Source: Arthrobacter sp. PAMC 25486
GTDB taxonomy: Bacteria; Actinomycetota; Actinomycetes; Actinomycetales; Micrococcaceae
Reading direction: 5' to 3'
Assembly: GCF_000785535.1 (NCBI RefSeq)
Contig: NZ_CP007595.1
Span: forward strand, 4,300,439 to 4,364,438
Length of the DNA: 64,000 nt
The notes under the pieces were generated by a model. It saw nothing but the letters and a program-made list of their open reading frames with translations, did not search any database and was not told where the DNA came from. Below are positions 29,555 through 37,459 of the stretch, in pieces. Each line of letters opens with the position of its first letter. Positions within the stretch are counted from its first letter, which is position 1. The translations under genes and the position numbers were made by a program.

Positions 29555-30789
29555 ACACACACATCATGAACACCGGCAGACGCCCGGCCGGCAGCAGCAA
29601 ACTCTCCGGCACCGACTGCAATGAATTCACGCCACTGCTGGTGTGGCTGGCCTCGCGTCGCACCCCGCGGTGGCTGGGCCCGGTGTGTCTCGCGGTGGCA
29701 TCCGCGCTCACGGTGGCCCTCCTGTGGGTGGGAGCCGACCGCGCCAACCCGGGCGGGGCCGATGAGGGCCCCGCCCGCGCGGTCATCATGGGCCTGGTCT
29801 TTGCGTTGCTGTGCGTGGCGGCCGTGGCGGCGCTTGGCCGCCGTTGGGGCCCCGCAGTCGTCATCACGGTCGCGGTGAACGGGGCAGTCCTGGTCGGTGC
29901 AGGAGCCGGTGCCGGGTCCTGGACTGCGGGGCTTTCCGTTGCGGCCGCGTGTCTTTTGGCCGGACTGATCACCTGGATGGCTCAATACCTGCTGGCGCTG
30001 GTCCGTGAACTGATGGCCACGCGCGAGTGGCTGGCCGAGGCGGCGGTGGCGGACGAGCGCCGTCGTTTCTCCCGGGACATGCACGATCTCCTCGGGCACA
30101 CCCTGTCGGTTATTGTGGTCAAGGGCGAGCTGATCAGGCGCCTGGCTCCGGTTGATCCGGAGGCCGCCGCCCGGCATGCAGGTGATGTGCAGTCCATTGG
30201 GCGCCAGGCGCTCGCCGAGGTGCGCGAGGCGGTGGCGGGTTACCGCAGCCACGGCCTCGCCGCCGAGCTGGAAAATGCGCAGGCAGCGCTGGATGCCGCC
30301 GATGTCAGCGTGAGCGTCTCGGATGGTACGGTGCCGCAGGACATGGACGCCGCCGGTGAGGGCGTCCTTGCGTGGGTGGTGCGGGAAGGCACAACCAATG
30401 TGATCCGGCACGCCAGGGCCGGACGCTGCCGGATCAGCTTGTTCCGCACGGGGGACAGTGTGCGGGTGGACGTGGTCGACGACGGGCTCGCCGGGAAAGG
30501 CGCCAGCACTTCCGGCAGCCTTCCCCACAGTCCAGGCTCTTCCGGCAGCCCCAGCTTTCCCAGCCTCAGCCTCTCCAGCCGTTCCGAAGTGACCACGGAC
30601 GGCAGCGGCTTGCGCGGCTTGCGGGAGCGGGTGGCAGGTGTGGGCGGGGAATTGGTGGCGGGAGCAACGGCGTCGGGCCTCAGGCTCAGCGCAACGATTC
30701 CCGCGGCAGCGCACCCCGCGGCCGAGCCGTCCGCGGCCGAGCCGTCCGCGGCCGCACGGTCCGCGCCCGCACGGTCGATGGGGAAGTGA
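29551..30789 (+). CDS. sensor histidine kinase, HisKA_3 (NarL/DesK) type
   Basis: 412 aa. Four to five membrane helices (about residues 38-155) make a sensor without a large external loop. The dimerisation helix carries RDMHDLLGHTLSVI (about residue 172), whose His is the phosphorylation site of the HisKA_3 class, followed by an N-box-like REGTTNVIRHA and a G-box-like GSGLRGLRERV. A Ser/Pro-rich insert of about 35 residues sits between the ATP-binding motifs and is unusual. The C-terminal tail has short Ala/Glu/Pro/Ser repeats encoded at about 30717-30775. It is coupled by overlap to the DUF6069-like gene and to the response regulator. The signal is unknown, but such kinases often sense the membrane state. 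Confidence 0.93.
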   Translation: MNTHIMNTGRRPAGSSKLSGTDCNEFTPLLVWLASRRTPRWLGPVCLAVASALTVALLWVGADRANPGGADEGPARAVIMGLVFALLCVAAVAALGRRWGPAVVITVAVNGAVLVGAGAGAGSWTAGLSVAAACLLAGLITWMAQYLLALVRELMATREWLAEAAVADERRRFSRDMHDLLGHTLSVIVVKGELIRRLAPVDPEAAARHAGDVQSIGRQALAEVREAVAGYRSHGLAAELENAQAALDAADVSVSVSDGTVPQDMDAAGEGVLAWVVREGTTNVIRHARAGRCRISLFRTGDSVRVDVVDDGLAGKGASTSGSLPHSPGSSGSPSFPSLSLSSRSEVTTDGSGLRGLRERVAGVGGELVAGATASGLRLSATIPAAAHPAAEPSAAEPSAAARSAPARSMGK

Positions 30790-31406
30790 ATGCGGTGGCG
30801 GCTACGAGGGTCATGATTGCCGAGGACCAGCTCATGATGCGCTCGGCCCTCGCGGCGCTGCTGGGGCTCGAACCGGATCTGGACGTTGTGGCCGAGGTGG
30901 GGCGCGGCGATGAAGTCGTCGCGGCGGCCCTTGTCTCGCGGGCGGAGGTTGCCGTGCTGGACATTGAGATGCCCGGTGGCAGCGGCCTCGACGTCATCCC
31001 TGAGCTGCTGAACGCCGTGCCCGGGATCGCCATTTTGATGGTGACGACGTTTGGCCGGCCGGGCTATCTGCGCCGTGCCCTCGACGCCGGGGCCCGCGGA
31101 TTCCTTGTCAAGGATGATCCCGTGGAGGAACTGGCCGCCGCCATCAGGCGTGTGCTGGCCGGGGAAACGGTGGTCAACCCGGTCCTTGCCGCCCAGTCAT
31201 TGCGGACCGGCCCCAACCCCTTGACCGAGCGGGAACGCGACGCCCTGTCCGCCGGCGGGGGCGGCGCCACGATTGCCGACATCGCCGATTCCCTGCAGCT
31301 GTCAACGAGCACCGTGCGCAACTACCTCTCCAGCGCCATCGGCAAGACCGGCACCCGCAACCGGACCGAGGCACTCACGCTCGCGAGGGACAAGGGCTGG
31401 CTGTGA
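30786..31406 (+). CDS. NarL/FixJ-type response regulator
   Basis: 206 aa. The receiver domain has the acidic pair (IAEDQ), the phosphorylated Asp in VAVLDIEMPGGSG (about residue 59) and the Lys in LVKDD; a LuxR-type helix-turn-helix follows (LTERERDAL, then IADIADSLQLSTSTVRNYL). The GTG at 30786 overlaps the kinase stop (GTGA), giving tight coupling. It is the cognate regulator of the upstream kinase and may control its own operon through the inverted repeat near 28890. Confidence 0.94.
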   Translation: MNAVAATRVMIAEDQLMMRSALAALLGLEPDLDVVAEVGRGDEVVAAALVSRAEVAVLDIEMPGGSGLDVIPELLNAVPGIAILMVTTFGRPGYLRRALDAGARGFLVKDDPVEELAAAIRRVLAGETVVNPVLAAQSLRTGPNPLTERERDALSAGGGGATIADIADSLQLSTSTVRNYLSSAIGKTGTRNRTEALTLARDKGWL

Positions 31407-31461
31407 ACCCGGCTGCATGACGGCGTGCGGCTCAACCGGCGGCGGCGCACCTCGTGGCGGC

Positions 31462-32228
31462 TCAGGCTGCGGCAGCGAGGGCGGCCCCCACCACACCTGC
31501 CGTGTTGTGCAATTGTGCGGGAACCACGGGAGTGTCCAGCCGGATGTGGGCCAGGTAATCGTGGTGCCGCACCGAGATGCCGCCGCCCAGGATGATCAGC
31601 TCGGGGGAGAACAGGAACTCCACGTGGGTGAGGTAGCCCTGCAGCCGGGCCGCGTAGCCTTCCCAGTCCAGCCCGTCCCGAACACGTGCGACGGCGGACG
31701 TGCCGGCTTCCGCTTTCGTCCCGCCGATCTCCAGGTGGCCCAGCTCGAAGTTGGGCACCAGCTTGCCGTCCACCACCAGGGCAGAGCCGATCCCGGTGCC
31801 CAGGGTCAGCACCAACACCGCCCCGTCACAGCCCTGCCCGGCACCCAGTGCCGCCTCCGCCAACCTGCCGCATCGGCGTCGTTCATGGCATGGACGGGAA
31901 GGCCCATCGCCCGGCCCAGGAAGCTGTTGACGTCCTGCCCCAGCCACTCGTCACTGATGTTGGCAGCCGAGCAGGCGATGCCGCGGCGGATGATGGCGGG
32001 AAATGCCACACCCACAGGTGATTGCGGCAGCGGGGCCGCGTCGCGTTGCTGAATCTGGACGGCTACTTCCTGCAGGGCATGCGCGACGGCGGCCGGGCTG
32101 TCCGGGGTGGGCAGCTGGGCCATGGGCCCGGCAAGCAGGCCGGTGGTGGTGTCGACCACGCCGTACTTGATGGCGGTGCCGCCGATGTCGATGCCCACGC
32201 GGAGGGCGGTGCGGGTGGTTGCGGGCAA
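31462..32228 (-). pseudogene. ppgK: polyphosphate glucokinase-like ROK gene, interrupted by a one-base frameshift
   Basis: The first half (32228 to about 31865) reads VGIDIGGTAIKYGVVD and NDADAAG; the second half, in another frame, reads LAEAALGAG, LGTGIGSALVVDG, ELGHLEIGG and ends with a ROK-type C-terminus. Together they make a full polyphosphate/ATP glucokinase, which phosphorylates glucose. The break lies at 31862-31863: adding one A on the + strand (a T in the coding strand) rejoins G-L-A-E. It could be a true mutation or a sequencing error in a short homopolymer. The gene sits downstream of the alpha-glucosidase, so its role would be to phosphorylate the glucose that enzyme releases. 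The symbol rests on similarity recalled from the family. Confidence 0.8.
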
Positions 32229-32261
32229 GTGGGATTCCGTTCTGTTGACGATGGCAAAGGC

Positions 32262-32300
32262 GCGCTGCCGCCCGACCCGGGATGGGTCGGACGGCAGCGC
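32262..32300 (-). terminator. hairpin between alpha-glucosidase and glucokinase genes
   Basis: A 17-bp stem with one mismatch (32262-32278 with 32284-32300) and a 5-base loop lies just after the alpha-glucosidase stop. It has no T-tract and may only partly stop transcription, or protect the upstream mRNA. Confidence 0.6.
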
Positions 32301-32326
32301 ACGTTCACAACAGGATTGGGCGTGGA

Positions 32327-34000
32327 TCAGACCAGCCAGGCGGTGGCGTTGGCGGGCAGCCTGCCATCCACCAGCGGAACGCTGCTAACGGCGACGTTTC
32401 CTGCGGGGATCTCGACGGCCGTGTCACCGAAGTTGGTGAGGACGTGCCAGCCGTTGGGACGGGCAAAATGCAGTACCTTCGGGTTGGTGTTGGCGATCCA
32501 CTCCAGCTCCTCGGCGGTCTGCAGCGTCCGGCGCAGGGCCAGGGCCTCGCGGTAGAGGGTCAGCGTGGAGCCCTCGGCGCAGTCCTGGGCGTCCACGGCG
32601 TGCCCGGCGAACCAGGCCGGCTGCGGCAGGTGTGCCTGCGCGTCGCCAAAGCCGAAGGACGTTGCTGCCGAGGTCCACGGCAGCGGCACGCGGCAGCCGT
32701 CGCGGCCCACCTCAATGCCCGTGTTGCGGAAGAAGGCAGGGTCCTGCCGGTCGGCGTCGGTAATGTCGGCCACCTCGTGCAGGCCCAGTTCCTCACCCTG
32801 GTACAGGTAGGCGGAGCCGGGCAGGGCCAGCATGAAAAGGGTTGCGGCGCGGGCGCGGCGCAGGCCCAGCTCGCGGTCCAGCACCGCCTCATCGCCGCCG
32901 GCCAGCAGCCAGCCCTTGCCGTCCTGGCTCTTGCCGGCCTCGCCCAGCGAGGGGAGGCCGTAGCGCGTGGCGTGGCGGACGACGTCGTGGTTGGAGAAAA
33001 CCCAGGTGGAGGAGGCTCCGGTGGCGGCGGACTCGGCGAGGTTCTTCGTCACGATCTCGGCGAAGGGCTTGGCCTCAAAGTCGGCCATGAGCAGGTCGAA
33101 GTTGAAGGCCTGGCCCAGGCTGTCCAGGGATGCGTAGCGGGCGCGGCGGGACTGGTCCACCCAGGCCTCTGCGACGGCGGTGCGCGGCGGGTTGTACTCG
33201 TTGAACAGGGCGCGCCATTCGGCGTAGATTTCGTGGACGGCGTCGCGGTCCCACAGCGGGTTGGAGCCGTTGTGCAGCTTCTCGAGGCGGCGCAGTTCTT
33301 CCTGGTTCGGCAGCGGTTCGGAGAGGTCCTTGGAAAGTGCGTGGGCCACGTCGATGCGGAAGCCGTCGACGCCGCGGTCGGACCAGAAGCGCAGCGTCTT
33401 CAGGAAGTCGTCGTGGATTTCGCGGTTGTCCCAGTTGAAGTCGGGCTGCTCCGAGGCGAACAGGTGCAGGTACCACTGGCCGTCCGGCACCTGGGTCCAG
33501 GCCGGTCCGCCAAAGACGGAACCCCAGTCCGACGGCGGGAACTCACCATTGGTGCCCTGGCCGTCGCGGAAGATGTAGCGGGCCCGGGCGGCGGAACCCT
33601 TCTCGGCGGCGAGTGCCTCCTGGAACCATTCGTGCTGGTCGGAAGAGTGGTTCGGGACGATGTCCACGATCAGTTTCATGCCGGCGTCGTGGAGGGTGGT
33701 GGTCATCTCATCAAAGTCGGCCAGGGTGCCCAGGCGGGGGTCGACGTTGCGGTAATCGGCGACGTCGTAACCGCCGTCGGCAAGCTCGGAGGGGTAGAAC
33801 GGGCTCAGCCAGACGGCGTCCAGACCCAGTTCCTTCAGGTAGGCCACCTTGGCCGTGATGCCCTTGATATCCCCGAGGCCGTCAGCATTGGCGTCATAAA
33901 AGCTGCGGGGATAGATCTGGTAGACGGCGGCCTGGCGCCACCAGTTGGGGTCGGTGGAGAGGGTGTTCGTGCCCAGGACCGAAAGGGTGGAAGCAGACAT
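32327..34000 (-). CDS. GH13 alpha-glucosidase
   Basis: 557 aa. A glycoside hydrolase family 13 enzyme (oligo-1,6-glucosidase/alpha-glucosidase group). The four conserved regions are visible: DIVPNHSS, GFRIDVAHA with the nucleophile Asp (about residue 212), the acid/base Glu in AVAEAW (about 273) and FSNHD (about 334). There is no signal peptide, so it cleaves imported alpha-glucosides in the cytoplasm. The ATG at 34000 follows AAGGA on the - strand; a longer frame to 34084 lacks a binding site and homology. It is downstream of the two permeases and is probably in their operon. Confidence 0.93.
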   Translation of the reverse strand: MSASTLSVLGTNTLSTDPNWWRQAAVYQIYPRSFYDANADGLGDIKGITAKVAYLKELGLDAVWLSPFYPSELADGGYDVADYRNVDPRLGTLADFDEMTTTLHDAGMKLIVDIVPNHSSDQHEWFQEALAAEKGSAARARYIFRDGQGTNGEFPPSDWGSVFGGPAWTQVPDGQWYLHLFASEQPDFNWDNREIHDDFLKTLRFWSDRGVDGFRIDVAHALSKDLSEPLPNQEELRRLEKLHNGSNPLWDRDAVHEIYAEWRALFNEYNPPRTAVAEAWVDQSRRARYASLDSLGQAFNFDLLMADFEAKPFAEIVTKNLAESAATGASSTWVFSNHDVVRHATRYGLPSLGEAGKSQDGKGWLLAGGDEAVLDRELGLRRARAATLFMLALPGSAYLYQGEELGLHEVADITDADRQDPAFFRNTGIEVGRDGCRVPLPWTSAATSFGFGDAQAHLPQPAWFAGHAVDAQDCAEGSTLTLYREALALRRTLQTAEELEWIANTNPKVLHFARPNGWHVLTNFGDTAVEIPAGNVAVSSVPLVDGRLPANATAWLV

Positions 34001-34070
34001 GGATTGTTCCTTAATCTTGGTGCGGTTTGTTGATGTATACGAAGAGTGGGAGCTCTGGTTCGCGGTGGTG

Positions 34071-34109
34071 TTTCTCAGCGTCATTTCTCAGCGTCATTTC
34101 TCAGCGTCA
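34071..34109 (-). repeat. three tandem 13-bp repeats at the permease stop codon
   Basis: Units at 34071-34083, 34084-34096 and 34097-34109 are identical. On the coding strand each begins with TGA, the first being the stop of the permease gene, so the duplication created a row of stops in different frames downstream. It probably arose by replication slippage. Confidence 0.9.
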
Positions 34110-35021
34110 TTTCACGGCGCCGCGCATGACGCCGGACATGATCCAGCGTTGTGCGAAGAGGTAGACCAGCAGGGTCGGTGCCAGGGCCATGAGGTAGGAG
34201 GCGAAGGCGAGGGAGTAGTTGGTGTTGAACTGGCCCTGGAACAGTTGCTGGACCACGGGCAGGGTTTGCAGCGCAGGGTCGGCGATCAGCATTTGGGGGA
34301 GCAGGAAGTCGTTCCAGGAGCCGAGGAAGGCGAAGATGCCCACCGTGGCGCTCATGGGCGCGAGCAGGGGGAAGATAATCTTGCGGAACGTCTGCCAGGT
34401 GCTGGCGCCATCGAGTCTTGCGGCTTCCTCCAGCTCGATCGGGATGGACTTCAGGAAGGCGATGAACAGCAGCGAGTTGAAGGAGATGCCTCCCACGATG
34501 TGGATGAAGGCAACGCCCAGCGGGTTGTCCAGGCCAAATATGGCTGTCTGCTTGATCAGCGGCAGGATCACCACGGGGAACGGCACAAACATGGCCGAGA
34601 GCAGGTAGATGTAGGAGAGCCGGAAGAATTTCCTGTCCCAGTTGCGCACAATGGCGTACGCCACCATCGAACTGGCGGCCAGGGCACCGAGCACCGAAAG
34701 GACGGTGATGAATGCCGTTGACATGAAAGCTGCCGGGTAGTTTGTCATTTCAAAGGCCTGGGCGAAGTTTCCCCATTGCGGGTCTGATGGCCAGGCGAAG
34801 CCGGTGCCGGAGGCGGCCTGTTCGGGGGACTTCAGGGCCATGCTGATGGTGAAGTACAGCGGAACCAGGATGGTCAGGGATGCCACCAGCATCAGTGTCG
34901 TCATCCACCAGTTGATCTTGAAGCCTTCGCGGTGCAACTTCCGCATCTTGGTGGGCCGGGGAACGTCCAGTTGCGCGGGGCCGTGAAGTTCAGGCCGCAG
35001 GTCCGTCAATGCTGTTGTCAT
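34107..35021 (-). CDS. carbohydrate ABC transporter permease (MalG-like)
   Basis: 304 aa with six membrane helices. The cytoplasmic EAA loop, EEAARLDGASTWQTFRKI (about residue 200), is the contact point for the ATPase subunit in CUT1 sugar importers. The start codon shares one base with the stop of the other permease gene (TAATG), so the two are translationally coupled and form a heterodimer. No ATPase gene is nearby; CUT1 systems often share an MsmX/MsiK-type ATPase encoded elsewhere. Confidence 0.93.
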   Translation of the reverse strand: MTTALTDLRPELHGPAQLDVPRPTKMRKLHREGFKINWWMTTLMLVASLTILVPLYFTISMALKSPEQAASGTGFAWPSDPQWGNFAQAFEMTNYPAAFMSTAFITVLSVLGALAASSMVAYAIVRNWDRKFFRLSYIYLLSAMFVPFPVVILPLIKQTAIFGLDNPLGVAFIHIVGGISFNSLLFIAFLKSIPIELEEAARLDGASTWQTFRKIIFPLLAPMSATVGIFAFLGSWNDFLLPQMLIADPALQTLPVVQQLFQGQFNTNYSLAFASYLMALAPTLLVYLFAQRWIMSGVMRGAVK

Positions 35022-35983
35022 TACAGTGAAACCTCCCGGCGGCGCAGAATTTGCAACTGCAGCAGCGAAATGATGAGCGTGATGATGAAGAAGATGATGG
35101 CGTTGGCCATCTGGTAGGAGTAGTCGCCGCCGGCAAATCCGGAGAAGATGCGCATGGCCACGGACTGTGTGGCGGTGCCCGGTCCGCCGCCGGTCAAGGC
35201 CACGATCACCTCGTAGGTGCCCAGGTAGCCCTTGAAGCCCAGGATGATGTTGATGGCAACATAGCCGGCGATCAGCGGCAGGGAGATGCTGCGCAACTGG
35301 CGCCAGGGTCCTGCCCCGTCGAGGGAGGCGGCCTCAAACACGTCGGTGGATATGCTCTGCAACCCGGCCAGGTAGATGATGGTGGCGCCGGGGGCTGCCT
35401 GCCAAACGGTGACAAATACGATGGCCGCCCACGCCCACTGCTCGTTGGCCAGGATGCTGGTGGCCAGGGGTGCGATCCCCAAACTCTCGGCAATGTTCGG
35501 CAGGGTGCTGGAGAACAGGAAGTTGAACACGTAGGCGACGATGAGTCCGGAGAGCACCATGGGGATGAAGTAGATGCCGCGGATGCCGGTCTTCCACTTG
35601 ATCCTTGAATTCAGGCCCAGAGCCAGCAACAGGGCCAGCACGTTCACCGCAAGGGTTGCCACGATGGCAAAGAAGAAGGTGAACGCGTAGGACGCCAGGA
35701 TTTCCGGGTCGGTGAAGATGTTTTGGAAGTTCCGCAGCCCCACCATCTTCCAGTCGCCATAGCCGGCGTAGTTGGTTAAGCTGAAGAATCCGCCAATAAG
35801 GGCTGGGATGGTGCTGAACATGGCGAAAAGCACCAGGACCGGAATGATCATCCAGTAATAAGTTGGAGCGACCTTGCGCGCCTTGATCTTGAGGGGTGCG
35901 GCGCTGCCGGCGGCAGTGGCAGTGGCAGTGGCAGTTCCAGTGTCGGTGGGTGTCGGTGTAAGGACGTTGGCTGGAGCGGTCAT
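35021..35983 (-). CDS. carbohydrate ABC transporter permease (MalF-like)
   Basis: 320 aa with six membrane helices and the EAA loop FEAASLDGAGPWRQLRSI (about residue 215). The ATG at 35983 has AAGGAG upstream; the longer frame to 36022 starts inside the previous gene. The cytoplasmic N-terminus contains Thr-Ala repeats from a 6-bp repeat (35912-35935, four copies). It works with the solute-binding protein 20 bp upstream and the MalG-like permease to import an oligosaccharide, probably an alpha-glucoside given the neighbouring GH13 enzyme. Confidence 0.93.
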   Translation of the reverse strand: MTAPANVLTPTPTDTGTATATATAAGSAAPLKIKARKVAPTYYWMIIPVLVLFAMFSTIPALIGGFFSLTNYAGYGDWKMVGLRNFQNIFTDPEILASYAFTFFFAIVATLAVNVLALLLALGLNSRIKWKTGIRGIYFIPMVLSGLIVAYVFNFLFSSTLPNIAESLGIAPLATSILANEQWAWAAIVFVTVWQAAPGATIIYLAGLQSISTDVFEAASLDGAGPWRQLRSISLPLIAGYVAINIILGFKGYLGTYEVIVALTGGGPGTATQSVAMRIFSGFAGGDYSYQMANAIIFFIITLIISLLQLQILRRREVSL

Positions 35984-36002
35984 GATTTTCTCCTTCGAAG
36001 AT

Positions 36003-37274
36003 CTAGGCGTTGCGGGCGGCAACGCGGTGCCAGGCGTCGTCGAGGGTGGTCAGGAATGCGTCGGCGTTGCGGTTCAGTGCCAGCGTTTGGAAGTAGTTGT
36101 TGAGTGTGATGGCCGGCGGGAAGTAGTTGGTCATGTTGAGGTAGTACTTGCCCGCCGAGATGAGTGGCTGCAGGCCAGCCACCTGCGGGTTTGCGGTCTC
36201 CGCAGCACCCTTGAGCGGGGAGAAGGCAGAGAACTTGTCGTTGTACGCGGTGACCACGGCAGGATCCATGAGGTAATTGACAAAGCGCTTGGCGGCTTCG
36301 ATTCTCGGGGAGGAGCGGGTGATGGAAAATGTCATGTCAAGGGTGACCTGTGCCTGGGTTTCGCCGGGATCCTCGCTCATCGGCAGGGCAAAAGTGCCGA
36401 GCTTGAGACCTGCGTTGATGGTGGTCAGCTCCGAGAGGGCCCACGGCCCCTGCATGTACATGGCGGCGGAACCCTTGGCGAAGGCGGCATTGCCGTCTGT
36501 GTAGGAACGGCCGCCGGCGTCTTTTTGCATGAAGCCCAGCACCGTCAGGAAGTTCTCGGTGGCGGTTTTGAAGTCGCGGCTGAAGGAAACTTCGGGATTG
36601 TTTTTCAAGTCCTGGGCGGTGAGGGGCATGCGGGAGAAGAAGTCTGCCAGGTCCACATTGCCCCCTGACACATAGCCGTAGGGCTGGCCCAGCGTCCAGG
36701 AGTCCTTGAACGTGCCATAGATGGGTGTCAGCCCGGCGTCCTGAAACGTTTGGCAGGCGGCCAGGAAGCTGCTCCACGTGGTGGGCACGTCCACGTTGTA
36801 CTTGGCAAACAGCTCGATGTTGTAGATGACGCCGGCCGCGGCCAGGGAGAACGGCAGCGCACTGAGTTCGGAATCGTTGTAGCGGCCAAAGGAATTGATC
36901 AGCTCAAGGGCTTTGGGATCTGCCAGGGCCGCTGCCGGGAGGTCGGAGAGGTCGGCAAAGATGCCCTTGTGGGCGAAGTCTGCGGTGGTGACTGAATACG
37001 CATTCGTGACCACGTCGGCCGGGTTGTCGCGGATCAGTCCGGGCACCCAATTGCCGCCGTTGAAGTCCTGGACGACGCGGATGTCAGGGTTCTTTGTCTC
37101 GAAGTCCTTGATGAGGGTGTTGAAGTAGTCAACCACCTCGGGCTTGTTTTGCTGCAGGCGGATGGTGGTCACGGCCCCTGCCTTGGCGTTTGAACAGGCC
37201 GGCAGTGCCAGGCCTGCCGCAGCAACAGCTGCCAGTGACAACAGGCGCCGGCGGGTCGGGCCGACCGGGTTCAC
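36003..37274 (-). CDS. sugar ABC transporter solute-binding lipoprotein
   Basis: 423 aa. A basic RRRLL start, a hydrophobic segment and the lipobox LPAC (Cys near residue 27) show a membrane-anchored lipoprotein; the twin-Arg-like start suggests possible Tat export. The rest is a family 1 extracellular solute-binding protein (TWSSF, YTDGNAAFAKGSAAMYMQGPWAL). It captures the sugar outside and passes it to the permeases. The start is a GTG at 37274 with no good binding site of its own; instead it overlaps the stop of a short upstream reading frame, so its translation may depend on that frame. Transcription diverges from the ROK regulator. Confidence 0.92.
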   Translation of the reverse strand: MNPVGPTRRRLLSLAAVAAAGLALPACSNAKAGAVTTIRLQQNKPEVVDYFNTLIKDFETKNPDIRVVQDFNGGNWVPGLIRDNPADVVTNAYSVTTADFAHKGIFADLSDLPAAALADPKALELINSFGRYNDSELSALPFSLAAAGVIYNIELFAKYNVDVPTTWSSFLAACQTFQDAGLTPIYGTFKDSWTLGQPYGYVSGGNVDLADFFSRMPLTAQDLKNNPEVSFSRDFKTATENFLTVLGFMQKDAGGRSYTDGNAAFAKGSAAMYMQGPWALSELTTINAGLKLGTFALPMSEDPGETQAQVTLDMTFSITRSSPRIEAAKRFVNYLMDPAVVTAYNDKFSAFSPLKGAAETANPQVAGLQPLISAGKYYLNMTNYFPPAITLNNYFQTLALNRNADAFLTTLDDAWHRVAARNA

Positions 37275-37312
37275 TGTGCGGGGCCCTGAAAATTGCGGGG
37301 AACAGCCAACAT
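37271..37312 (-). CDS. 13-codon upstream reading frame overlapping the binding-protein start
   Basis: ATG at 37312 with AAGGGAG nine bases upstream opens a 13-residue frame (MLAVPRNFQGPAQ) whose TGA at 37273-37271 overlaps the GTG start of the solute-binding protein. It owns the only good ribosome binding site in this leader, so it is a plausible coupling leader peptide. Alternatively it is chance and the GTG is read without a strong site. Confidence 0.45.
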   Translation of the reverse strand: MLAVPRNFQGPAQ

Positions 37313-37388
37313 GAAAAAAAACTCCCTTGTTCTTTTGGGCGGGTGGAACAGTCGCGCCGGTTTACTGGCAGACAATTATTTGCACCAT

Positions 37389-37408
37389 ATATTTAGGTTC
37401 TAAATTTA
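37389..37408. promoter_or_regulatory. candidate ROK-regulator operator in the divergent promoter region
   Basis: ATTTAG (37391-37396) and CTAAAT (37400-37405) form an inverted repeat around GTT, extended to nine of ten matched bases on each side within an AT-rich island. AT-rich palindromes of this kind are bound by NagC/XylR-type ROK repressors. It sits between the divergent sugar operon and the ROK gene, so it could control both. Confidence 0.55.
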
Positions 37409-37459
37409 TGCACTGTTAGTATTATGTACATCACACGGCCACACGTCAAGGGGCATTCT

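Noticed and set aside
28717..30714. 665-aa - strand frame opposite the two-component genes
   Set aside because: The + strand frames encode recognisable kinase and membrane proteins with overlapping starts; the antisense product has no motif and an unnatural composition.
32282..34033. 583-aa + strand frame opposite the alpha-glucosidase
   Set aside because: All GH13 catalytic motifs are on the - strand; the + strand frame is Gly/Val-rich shadow sequence.
35912..35935. Simple 6-bp repeat in the permease gene as a phase-variation switch
   Set aside because: A 6-bp unit cannot shift the reading frame; it only varies a Thr-Ala linker.
36003..37274. Missing ATPase taken as evidence that the sugar transporter is broken
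   Set aside because: CUT1 importers commonly share a single ATPase encoded elsewhere, and the genes present are intact.
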